Shown one piece after another: positions 35,251 to 45,178 of a DNA stretch of 64,000 nt. The stretch is from Gymnogyps californianus. Lineage: Eukaryota > Chordata > Aves > Accipitriformes > Cathartidae. The DNA is taken from the NCBI RefSeq assembly GCF_018139145.2, contig NW_026114268.1, positions 558,001 through 622,000 of the forward strand, read 5' to 3'. Each line of letters starts with the position of its first letter. Position 1 is the stretch's first letter. The notes beneath the pieces are model-generated. The model worked only from the letters and a program-made list of their open reading frames with translations. It did not search any database and was not told where the DNA came from. Made by a program: the position numbers and the translations under genes.

Positions 35251-36584
35251 GGACACAGAAGCTCCTGGGGGCTGGGGAAGGGCTGTCATCCTCCCCATCA
35301 GTCCCAGGGCTAGAGCTGGCCCAAGGATTTGGTTCAGTCCCTCTTGGTGGTCTGCCCTCTCCTTTCCAGAAGAGCCCCCGGGCAGCCTGTGCCACCCCCA
35401 CCCGCCAGTCCCAGTGACACAGGAGCTGCCCCAAGCCGGTGAACACAACAACCTGTTTCTCCTCCTTCTTGCCTTACTTGTGACACACGCGTGGTGCTCC
35501 ACTCTTCTCCAGGGAAATCCCTGCTCCACAGAGAGCCTTTCCCCAGGGGCGTGTGTCCATGCTGGCCTGGCCAGTTGGTCCTTGCTCCCTTCCCTGAGCT
35601 CCCCACAGGGCCCTGAGCTGGTGGTGCTGCTCTGCAGAGCAAGCAGGCTCTGGTGCCCTGGGACCACGGGGTGACTACATACCGGCCATACTGCTCTGGG
35701 AGTGAAGCACATCTAGCCAGACCAGCATCACTACCCCTCACAGATGTCTCCCATGGGTCTGTGGCTATGACACTCAGAGAAATCACGGGGTGTTTCAACT
35801 GGTTCAGGATGTGTTCAGGGGTGTCACTGGATCCAGCCCATGGCTTCTCATTGAAGATGAAGTGAATCGCTCTCACGGCTGCCTTCCTCATGCCTGCTGT
35901 GTCTCCGCTGCCTCTCTGGCATTGCAGAGCCCCCATTAGGCTGCGCATCCTTCACTTTAGCCCTTTCCCTTTGGGTGACTCCACTTGTTGGGGAAGTTTT
36001 CTAAACCTCCATTCCCTTTCCACCCCGAGGCACCTAGTGACCCAGAGATGCCCTGTGCTCTCCTGGGGGGTTCAGATCCCCTTTCAGAAGGTCGGGCATC
36101 TTTGACCAGCCCTGTCATATGTGAGAGAGCCTCAAGCAGGTGCCTTTTGACTGCTCAGCATCTCCAATGCCATTGGGCACCCAGTAAAGCCAAGGATCAG
36201 TCCAGCCCTCATTCCCTTACACATCGACCCATGTCCTTGTCCCGCTAAGCCAATGCCGCACCCAAGCACAACAGCAGGGCCTTTTAGCCTGCAATTCCCT
36301 CAGCGTAGCCTGCACTCCAGGTTGGAAAGAAGAGCCCAAGCTTCACACGCTGCACTGAGGAAATCCCCTTTTTTTACAGACATGCCACAAAGGAGGCCAG
36401 CATTAGCGTAGTGATAGACTCATTTAGAGAAGGCCTTTGGGCCAGACAGCCTGGGTTCATCCTCCTGAGAAGCAGGATGAAAGCAAACCTTCCTGAAGAA
36501 ACACGATTCTAAGCAGTACAATGCCCAAAGGACACAAGTTGCCTGAGATAATTCGGAGAAACCTTGTGAAGAGAGATGGGCAGC
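35251..36584. other. Receptor 3' flank without gene, arm D
   Basis: It mirrors 3328-4639. No recognised gene; it contains the same unassigned GC-rich sequence and open frames without family features. Confidence 0.5.
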
Positions 36585-37519
36585 TTATTGCTGCTGAAAT
36601 ACTACCTCTAGAATGAGGTTCTTCAGGGCATTCTGGAGTTCCTTGTTCCTCATGCTGTAGAGGAGGGGGTTCACTGCTGGAGGCACCACCGAATACAAAA
36701 CAGCCACCACCAGGTCCAGGGATGGGGAGGAGATGGAGGGGGGCTTCAGGTTGGCAAACATGCCAGTGCTGATAAACAGGGAGACCACGGCCAGGTGAGG
36801 GAGGCACGTGGAAAAGGCTTTGTGCTGTCCCTGCTCAGAGGGGATCCTCAGCACGGCCCTGAAGATCTGCACATAGGACAGCACGATGAACACAAAACAC
36901 CCAAAAGCTAAACAGAGACTAACCACAAGGGCCCAAACTTCCCTGAGGGAGGAGTCTGAGCAGGCGAGCTTGAGAATCTGGGGGATTTCACAGAAGAACT
37001 GGTTCACAGCATTGCCTTGGCAGAGTGGTATGGAAAATGTATTGGCAGCGTGCAGCAGAGCATTGAGAAACCCACTGCCCCAGGCAGCTGCTGCCATGTG
37101 GACACAAGCTCTGCTGCCCAGGAGGGTCCCGTAGTGCAGGGGTTTGCAGATGGCAACGTAGCGGTCGTAGGCCATGATGGTGAGAAGGGAAAACTCTGCT
37201 CCAACCAAGAAGAAAAACAGAAAGACCTGGGCAGCACATCCCAAGTACGAGATGGCCCTGGTGTCCCACAAGGAATTGGTCATGGCTTTGGGGACAGTAG
37301 TAGAAATGGAGCCCAGGTCAAGGAGGGAGAGGTTGAGGACAAGAAGTACATGGGGGTGTGGAGGCGGTGGTCGCAGGCTACGGCGGTGATGATGAGGCCG
37401 TTGCCCAGGAGGGCAGCCAGGTAGATGCCCAGGAAGAGCCAGAAGTGCAAGAGCTGCAGCTCCCGTGTGTCTGCGAACGCCAGGAGGAGGAACTGGGTGA
37501 TGGAGCTGCCGTTGGACAT
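36585..37519 (-). pseudogene. Olfactory receptor family 14-like, copy D (frameshifted)
   Basis: This intronless odorant receptor on the minus strand has MSNGSS, GNGLI, MAYDRYVAICKPLHY, NQFFCEIPQILK, KAFSTCLPHL and PAVNPLLYSMRN, ending VVFQQQ like copy A. The GGATCCCC run that is short in copy A is intact here. At about 37340-37345 helix 2 has the same TTCTTGTCCT change as copy C, a net loss of one base, so the first 80 residues and the rest lie in different frames. With that base the product would be 311 residues. The gene body is otherwise copy A-like, so the lesion looks like a short patch received from, or shared with, copy C. Confidence 0.88.
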
Positions 37520-40500
37520 CTGCTGGCTCTGGGTTTGCTTATCTGTTGAGAAGGAAAAGGCAGTACTGAGTTAGGGCAGCCTTCTCCGAGCAAAACAGCA
37601 CATGTCTCATAGCAACCCCACACTCAGACTCTCTCTTTTCAGCAAGACCTCTCTGCAGCTCCCTCACTTGAGCTCCGGGTTTTGCTGGCTGAGGGGGCCA
37701 TTGGGAGCAGGGACTCTGGAATGGGCTCCTCAGGAGTCCTTCCTGCTGTGCAGCGAGAGGGAACGAGGAACGCAGGCTGATCTCAACTTAAATGCACTCG
37801 TGATACATCACAGAGCTTTTTGGTGTGGCTGTTCGCAATTTGCCCAACTGCAGAACAGAGCTGAGGGGATTTGGTTTTGTTTCTTTTGTTCTAGTTGCAC
37901 CTGCCACATTTAGGAGTGGGTTTGGATGGCTGAAATCCCTGGCCTTTCTCATGCACTCCAAGTGACATCTCGTGGCTCCTGAGAGGCAAAGGGACTGTCC
38001 CTTAGTGCAGAGTGAGGAGAGCTGCCCTGCCCAGCAGTCCCGTTCTCAGCTGCCCTGTGCTGGCAGCTTGGAGCTGGAGGATGATCACACTCAATGTGTT
38101 CCCCTAAAAAGAAACCGGACACTGCCGAGAGCAGAGGAATCCAGGTTCAAAGAGCAGATGGACAGACTCCTCGCCTTTTCTCCTCTCTCCCCTCCCAGAC
38201 TGAGACACAGCGGGATCATTGCAGCTGCCCACCTACAGCTGCCCAGCAGCATTCCAGGGCCTTAGCACCCAGGTGTCTTCTCCATGGGGATCCTAGGGAG
38301 CACAGAGATACGAGGGGAGAGCTGTGCCCTTCTGGAGGGCACCCTGCAGCCCCGCAGGACACCCCAGGGACAGAGCTCAATGTCCTGAAGTTGCCTGCAG
38401 GAGACTTGGGCACTTTGCTCCCACAGACACACCTGCATAGCAGGACCCAAAGGGTGGGCGTCTGAACAGGAGCTGAACCTGCCACCCCCAACGCCCCCTC
38501 CCCACTCTTTCTGGCAGCAGCTCCCTCTCACTCCCTGCCCACGTCTCTGCTGCCAGGAGCCGTCTCCCTGTCCCCAGCACAACTCCCTGTCACTGCTCAC
38601 AAACCCCATCCCACTTGCTGTGTGCTCACCTCTGCCCTGCCAACACCTCCCAGGGGCAGGGCACTGCCCAGGGGCATCTCTGCGTGTGCAAGGGCTGAAG
38701 ACCAGATCACAGAAAACCTGAGGTGGCAGGAAGGGGAAGTTGTTGCTGAGTTGATGTGCTCCTTGAGGAGTCCACTTTGAAATGTGATGAGGGAGAGCTG
38801 AAGCGGTGAGAAGCCCTGACACAGGCAGCACTCTCCTGAGAGCAGAAACCCCTTGCCCTGCCCTGCCCTGCTCATCCCTGCCCTACCATGCTGGGGGTCG
38901 CTCCTTCCACCCACACCTTCTCCCTGCAGAGCCGTGGGGAACTCCTTGGGCAGGCTGGGAGCTGACCCTGGCAGGCGGCAGAGTCCCTGCCCCGGCACAC
39001 AGCCCCCTGGGGTGCAGGGACCCCGCTCAGAAGGACAGCCCTGGCACCCCTGGCTGCACACCCGGCTTCATACCTCTGCAGCTGACTTGCCCTGTCCCTC
39101 TGACGGGGCAGCAGGGAAGCCGTGCTCCAAAGCACGTCCTCTCTCTCTACACTGGAGGAACTGCCAGAGTCCTCCTGACGGATCCCATAGGCTGTGGGAC
39201 GTGCCAGCTTTAGGAGATCTTTTCAGGAACCGCAGCTGCATTGCCCTGCAGCCAGAGACTTACCCTGTTAAGGGCTCTGAAGATGTTTCTCCAGGTGAAG
39301 TCTCCTCTCTCCTCCCACCCCAGACTGCCTTTAACCTCTCTCTGCCTCATCCCTCTCCTTTCACCACCTGCAGGCAGCACCCTCAGCCCTGCTGTGCTCT
39401 GCAGAGGAGCTGCTCCTGGGCAGAGCTGTCTCTCTGCAGCGCTGCCCGCTTGCCATGAGCTCCCTCCATCCCAGGAGCCCGGCCCAGCTCAGCAGCAGAG
39501 GACCAGCCCAAGGCAGCACTTTCTCAGCTCCCTGTGGACTCCCTCAAAGATATTCCTGGGGCTCCAGGGGAACCAACTGTGAAACAAGCTGAAGTCATCT
39601 CTGAGCTTCCCTCCCTCAGCTGGGGAGGGACCCTTCTTGCCAGCAGAGTCAGTTCCCCTCTCAGAGACAGAGTTCGGGCCAAGAATCACCTCTTCTTGTC
39701 CCACTATGAGACAGGACACCCAGACACTGAAAGGGAGGAATCTCCTGTACCCACGCAAACCACAGGCGACACGTGAGGTGCCAGAGGTGGTCCAAGACAT
39801 GTGCAGGGAACTGGAAGCTCTGCTGGAGCAATTCAGAGCGACAGGGCAGCGTCTGCCGTCATCATTTCAGAGGCTGGTGGGGCATTCCTTTGGCCAGCTG
39901 AAGTGACAGCAGATGCCCATATGGAGGGCAATGAAGCCTGTTCCTGCTCATTATCTCCAGGGCAGCCTACAGAGGAATTCCTCTGAGCAAATGGAGCCAT
40001 TGCCGTCGGGAGAGCAAAGTCTCTCTCTTCTCCATCACCTGTATTTACCAGATCTCCGTTGGCAGTTATGGCAGGTTTCTCAGAGACACCCCTACAACGC
40101 CTAACCTAATTCAGGGCAGCGGCTCCATTTCAAGCTTAACTGCATCCTGTGGAGCTACCTGAGATGCCAGGGCTCTCCAGCACAACCGCACGCAGCTGGC
40201 AGGGACAGCACGAGACTTGCAGGACCACCATCCCCATTCAGAGCAGCCATGTAACAGACCCCAAGAGAACCTCAGACACGTTCAGCGCTTTCGTTCAAGC
40301 AACTGCAGGGAGGCAAGTCCTGTCCCATCTCTATCCAGTAGATGTAGGCAGTGCTTCTCCCACATCCTTTGGTCATCCCTTGCATGATGCAATCGAGGAA
40401 CAGACCAATGACTTTCACAGTGTTCCTGGATGACGGGATGTCCATAGCCAAGGACATTTTCAAAAGCACTTTGTCCTTCCTGGAGATCAGCTTCACCTGC

Positions 40501-40800
40501 ACCACAGGCCCTCCAGGGCTGCCGAGACACCGCAGGCAGCCAAGCCCTCTCCTGCCAGGACTGCACAGTCCAGCCCTGCATCTCTCTGGTCCGGAGGACG
40601 GCAGGGTTTGCTCTCCTTAGGGACACCTCATTTCCTCTTTCCATTGCCATCCGCCATCCACCCCAGCATGCTCTGAAGCAAACCTTTGGCTTGCATGGGA
40701 CCTTGGGCACTTGCTACCAGCTTGCTTTGTTACACCTCTGAGCTTGGCCCTGGTGCCACCGCTGAGGTCCAGCACATCTCTGCTCTGACATAAAGAACCT
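37520..40800 (-). promoter_or_regulatory. OR14 upstream block, copy D
   Basis: It mirrors 1-2392 up to 39908 and continues to about 40800 with sequence related to 23880-24900. A pyrimidine tract and CAG on the minus strand end at 37543, a likely splice acceptor 23 bases before the ATG at 37519. No separate gene is seen. Confidence 0.55.
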
Positions 40801-40897
40801 ATAATCAGGGAGAGGAAGGGGACAAAGTCTTGTTTAACCAGCCAGAGGAAGCCTCGGGATCAATGGCCTCAGGTCTTCCTGGGGACGTTAATGACCC

Positions 40898-41245
40898 TGT
40901 GTATTGGGTTTCCATGGCAAGGTTTTGGTAGCGGTGAGGGGGCTGGAGGGTGGCTTAGGTGAGAAGAGATCAAGAGCTGACTCCATGTCTGAGAGAGCCA
41001 GTTTCAGCTGGCTCCAAAATGGACCAGCCACTGCCCAAAGCTGAGCCAATAAGCCATTCTAGTGGCACCTCTGTGATAACCTCTTGAAGAAAGGATAAAA
41101 CTCTGTGTGCAGCAGCTGTAAGCGAGAGGATCGAGACACGTGTGAGAGAAACAACCCTGCAGCCACCAAGGCGAGGGAAGAAGGCGGAGGAGTGAGAGAG
41201 AGGCTTGGTGGGCACCTGGCGGCCAAAAGTCAACCCACCACCCCC
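40898..41245 (+). mobile_element. Avian ERVL-type LTR, short variant
   Basis: It starts TGTGTATTGGGTTTCCATGG, continues GCAAGGTTTTGGTAGCGG, CAGTTTCAGCTGGCTCCAAAA and a GATAAAACTCTGTG TATA-like region, and ends near CACCTGGC...CAACCCACCAC. It is the plus-oriented relative of 14727-15610 but much shorter in the middle. The final CA is degraded. Confidence 0.8.
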
Positions 41246-41559
41246 TGACATTCCCAGCACAGCACAGTGCAACTGCTCCCTTAGCTGTCTGGAGGTTCCT
41301 TGCATCAGCTCTTTAGCACAGCTGCCAGATGGGCCAGCAAATGGGATGCTCACCTGGATTTGAAAACCTCTGTCATCCTTGGCAGCCTTGGCTCTAGTAG
41401 CAAAGAAATAGTGGAGTGGATAGAGGTCTCACTTCAAAGGAGGAATTTAGAAACAGGGAGGGGTTTAGGAAAGCCAAAGCTCCCCTGGGGTTAATACTTG
41501 CAAGGGAGCCCAAGGGCATCAGGATCAGCTGTTACGACTGAAGTTACAGTTCAAGAATA

Positions 41560-42190
41560 ATCAACAAAAAGAATGTGTGGCCACTGATGAATTTAGTAAG
41601 AGAGGGTGCAGATCTGCCTGAGGTACTCTTTGTCCTCTTTGCCTCTCTCTTCACCAACAAGGTCTCCCAGGCCTTTGTGCCTTGAAGCAGGACTCTGGAG
41701 GAGAACAACCAGCACTGGATGTGGATCGAGGCAGGGGTTACTTGAGCAAGCTCAGACATTAACAGTCCACAGAACTGGCGGGGCTGCATCCAAGGGTGCT
41801 GAGAGAGCCAGCCGATGTCATAGCGAGGTCACTCTGTCTTGTCTTTGCAAGTTCATGGAGATCAGGGAAACTCCCTGACAACTTGGAAAATGTATGCTGC
41901 ATGCATCTCTCCAAAAGGCGCAGAGGACGAGCTGGGGAACTAGAGGCTGTTCAGCCTCCCTTTGGTGAGGAGTGTGTCACGGAGCCTGTCTGTTGGGTTC
42001 CATTTCGGTGTGTCTGAAAGAGAAGGTGACTGGATGAACCCAGGGCAGATCATGCCTGACCCTCCTCATTGCTTTCTAAGATGAAAGGACTGCATTTCTT
42101 CATACGGGAGGCTTCATTTCCCTGGACTTCTCTCGGCCTTTCAACACCATTCCCCACCATATCCCTGTCTCCACGGCAGGACATCACTGT
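41560..42190 (+). mobile_element. CR1 LINE fragment
   Basis: In plus orientation it carries AAGGTCTCCCAGGCCTTTGTGCCT, CGAGCTGGGGAACTAGAGGCTG (the CR1 NYRPVSL region) and a CCTGGACTTCTCTCGGCCTTTCA block equivalent to LDFSKAF. It corresponds to the reverse of 9100-9780. Highly degraded. Confidence 0.7.
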
Positions 42191-43035
42191 TTGGATGGGT
42201 GGATGAGTAGATCAGTAACAAAACAGTTGATCCCATGCCCGTTCCAATGTCCATTCAGTTCATTTAGTCCACGACTTGGGCTCCATGTGTTGTGATGGTC
42301 ATTCAGGACAGGAAAGATGGTCTGTTGTACTGGAGTGTTGGGTGTCAAAACCAGATCAGGCTGCATCGCCACTGCACTTGTACCTTTGCTGTGCCACTAT
42401 GACATCATACAGCTACAGTATCATACCGCTATGGCATACTACAACACAAATCATGGGTTATTGTCACCCTACATTTTATCTCCTTGTGGTGATGGGGGCA
42501 GAGGCCAGTGTCTCCCTGTGTCCACTCCTCAGTTCCTCACATTCTTTGGAGCTGTTGCACTCCTTAATTCCTAATCCTCATGAGTAAAATTCACCTGTTC
42601 TCCACACATGTCCACAGTACAGCTATTCATGATGGATGATGCTTTTCTAGACAGTCTTTAGCCCTTAAAAAGAGAAGCACACAATATCTGAACACTTTCC
42701 AAAAATCCTGCTTGGTAGCAAAATTAACCTGAATTAAACCTTATGTATTAGGACAAAATTCAGCTGTGTATGGACTGAAAAAGCAGTGACGACCATCTCT
42801 CGTCCCATCCTTTTTTCCCATCACTTGCTCGGGCTTTGGGAAGACAGGAAATTAATAAAGGTGAAATTCTTGGGTGCCAAAGATTGAATTCTCACCCCCA
42901 GCCTCAGCTGAATCCCTTCTCCTTGGGGAACACTGAAAGGCACAGGCTAAGATGTTTCAGTGTGTGGGCAGATGCCTGATCCTCTATCAAGTCAGCAATG
43001 TGAGCAATTGCATGATGCTACAGGTAATGAAAGGG
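42191..43035. other. No recognised gene
   Basis: AT-richer sequence between the CR1 fragment and an LTR. A CTGAATCCCTTCTCCTTGGGGAACACTG block near 42909 resembles 7645-7680, so part may be old CR1. Nothing else is recognised. Confidence 0.45.
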
Positions 43036-43440
43036 GGGGGGTGAGCCGGCACAGGCAGGACGCAGGAAGAACCACAAAACCACAGATGAAATGCAAAGAG
43101 TAACTTTATTTCTGTTACCTCGTGAACGGGGGGATCCCCGAACCAGCAGCCGGCAGAGGCACACAAGCGGGGATGCAGGCATTGCAGAGCTTGGTCCTTC
43201 CTAGAGGATCGCGAGACCTGCTGGTTTTGCCTGTTTTTCAGGGATTCGCACAGGAGTAGTTTACCACTGTGCTTTGATCTTTCCCACAGCAGGGCAGGAA
43301 TCCCAAGCATGTTCCATAGGGTGCCTCTGAGTCTATCACAGCCTTGTGTTATCTGAACACAGATGTTCAGCTTGTCAAACACACAAGGACAGACAACAAT
43401 TCCTATGATATATGTGTTCTTCTGCACCTCAGCTGCAAGT
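43036..43440 (-). mobile_element. Probable retroviral LTR
   Basis: On the minus strand the segment has an AGAAATAAAGTTACTC polyadenylation signal (near 43100-43115) followed by a U5-like GC-rich end, and starts TGCAGAAGAACACATATATC at about 43430. The layout fits an LTR, but I do not recognise the family and no target duplication was found. A run of nine or so G lies at its inner end (43030-43038). Confidence 0.45.
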
Positions 43441-43550
43441 CACCTGAGCGTGCTTACAATCCTCCTCGCCAATCTTCTGTTACTTTCCTAAACAGGCTGA
43501 ACCTTTTCCTGAGTGGGTAGGAGAAGTGTATCAGCACAAGGTAGCTGCTT

Positions 43551-43943
43551 GATAAGAATGTCTTGACCACGATAGGTCAAAAGACCTCACAGGGCAGCTG
43601 GAAGGAAACTGTTGAACGAGTCCGTTGCTGCGGCACTACTCTGTCAGTAGTCAAATGCCAGAGAGGAAAAGGCAACTCATTTCTTCTTCTCCTTTCAGAA
43701 CGAGCTCTCTGGGTTCGTGAAGTACCTAAGGCTGCAAGTGCTGAGCAACTGGGGTCACCCGGACTACACCTGCCTGTATCGATTCAGAGTGCACGGTGAT
43801 CCTCCCAAAGACAGGGGAGAGGTGTCAGCTTCATCTGGCAATAAATTGCGTTAATTTTCACCAAGCCGAGTTTGCGTCTGTTTTGCCTGTGATGCTAACC
43901 GGTAAGAGAGCTCCCTGTCCTTCTCTCCACCCACGAGCTTATC
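43551..43943 (+). pseudogene. Orphan duplicate of the SUN gene last exon
   Basis: The segment is a near copy of 52168-52571, starting in the intron, through the acceptor TCTCCTTTCAG to the exon at 43699. The exon encodes NELSGFVKYLRLQVLSNW and the YTCLYRFRVHG end of a SUN domain. One extra base after AAAGAC (43811-43815) changes the frame compared with the downstream copy, and translation stops at 43852-43854, giving a short tail. No other SUN exon is found upstream, so this is either the last exon of a deleted tandem gene or a local duplication. Confidence 0.8.
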
Positions 43944-44999
43944 GGAGACTTCCCTGGAGGAAGAAGGGATGGAAAAAAGGACTAAGAACCCTCTCCTACA
44001 GATATATTCATGTTTGGCTTTAATGGAAGACTGAACACATGTGCAGTTAAAGTACCACCAACTGATAACAGGAGGACAGATGGAGAAGCAGGAACGCACT
44101 GTAAAAGTTTGGGTGCCCAGAACTGCGTCCGATGGCCTACCCACTCAAGATAGGGCAACATCAAGTTCAGTATGTCCTGCCCAACTCAAGACACCTTTCC
44201 TCGAGGGGAACTCTGGCTCAAGCTGCCTCTGAATGGCCGTCGAGGGGCCTCAGCTGCTCCTGCTGGGCCAGCTGTGTTCCCAGGGCAGCAACGCTCCCCC
44301 AGGGTGTGCGGGGGGATGTGCCTCTGTCATCTCCTAAACCTGGCTCTCATCCAACACAGCACCCACTCTGGCAGAGCCATTGCTTTGGGCAGTCTAGCTC
44401 TGGCATTTCATCTGCGATTGGACAGGCTTCCTCTTGTCCTTCTGGGGATAAGGCAGCATGCCTTTGCCAACTCTGCTAGTCGTTTGTTCGCGGACAAAAG
44501 CAAAACCTAAGGTGTCTGTTGTTAGGGAAGAGGGGAGGACTCCAGCCTCTCAAGAGCACGTGGAGCAGCCAGAATGCTCAGAGTCGAGTACGCTCCCTTC
44601 CTCTCATCTAAACAGGCCTACTGTCCTCTGGAATGCAGAGCGCGGTGCCTACAGCAACAACTAGAAATGAACGCGCAAGGCACCTGCCCCTTGTGCCCCT
44701 ATGGCTCCTTGCCTTTCTCAGGCTGCAAGAAAGGAGCCACCAACATGAACCTGAGCCCCCGCCAGAGAAACACTGAGCGTACTTGGTGCCTGACTTCAGT
44801 CGCCTCTGAAGGCCCTCCTTGTTACAGAGTGCCAAAAGCAGCGGCTAGGAAGGTTTCTTGTAGCTCCCAAATCTGTCACTCTTCGGAGGGAATTCAAAGA
44901 GCTGACCCCTTGGTAGGAGACATTCTGCTTTTGTAGGATTCCTTCCCTTGCAGAGAGGAGTGCAAAACCTGCTCCCTGTCAGACTGGACTTTGCCTCGA
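43944..44999. other. No recognised gene
   Basis: This is intergenic sequence between the orphan SUN exon and the SUN gene promoter. Open frames here show no domain or splice consistency. Confidence 0.45.
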
Positions 45000-45178
45000 A
45001 ATGTGGCGCTGCCTTTTCTCTTGTGACATCACCCACTGCTGCTGATGTCACAAAGCGTTGTCGGTGCTGAGGCAGACACAGCAGGGCATAAGAGCGGGGC
45101 TGTCCCTGCACCTTTGTCACTCTCGGTCTTGAGGGAACAGAGATCGCAGAGTTTTTGGCTCGCCTCTGAGCAAGCACG
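45000..45178 (+). promoter_or_regulatory. Candidate promoter of the SUN gene
   Basis: Two CRE-like octamers, TGACATCA at 45024-45031 and TGATGTCA at 45043-45050, each differ by one base from TGACGTCA. A TATA-like CATAAGA lies near 45088, about 90 bases before the start codon. CRE elements bound by CREM are typical of spermatid genes; that this holds here is inference. Confidence 0.5.

Larger units (their letters stand above)
33516..39908. repeat. Inverted-repeat arm D
   Basis: This is the reverse-complement partner of 1-6350. It carries the minus-strand receptor copy, its upstream block, the CR1 reverse-transcriptase fragment, and an AT-rich 650-bp segment ending in LTR sequence. Unlike arm A it is followed on its inner side by a second tandem copy of the last kilobase. 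Confidence 0.9.
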
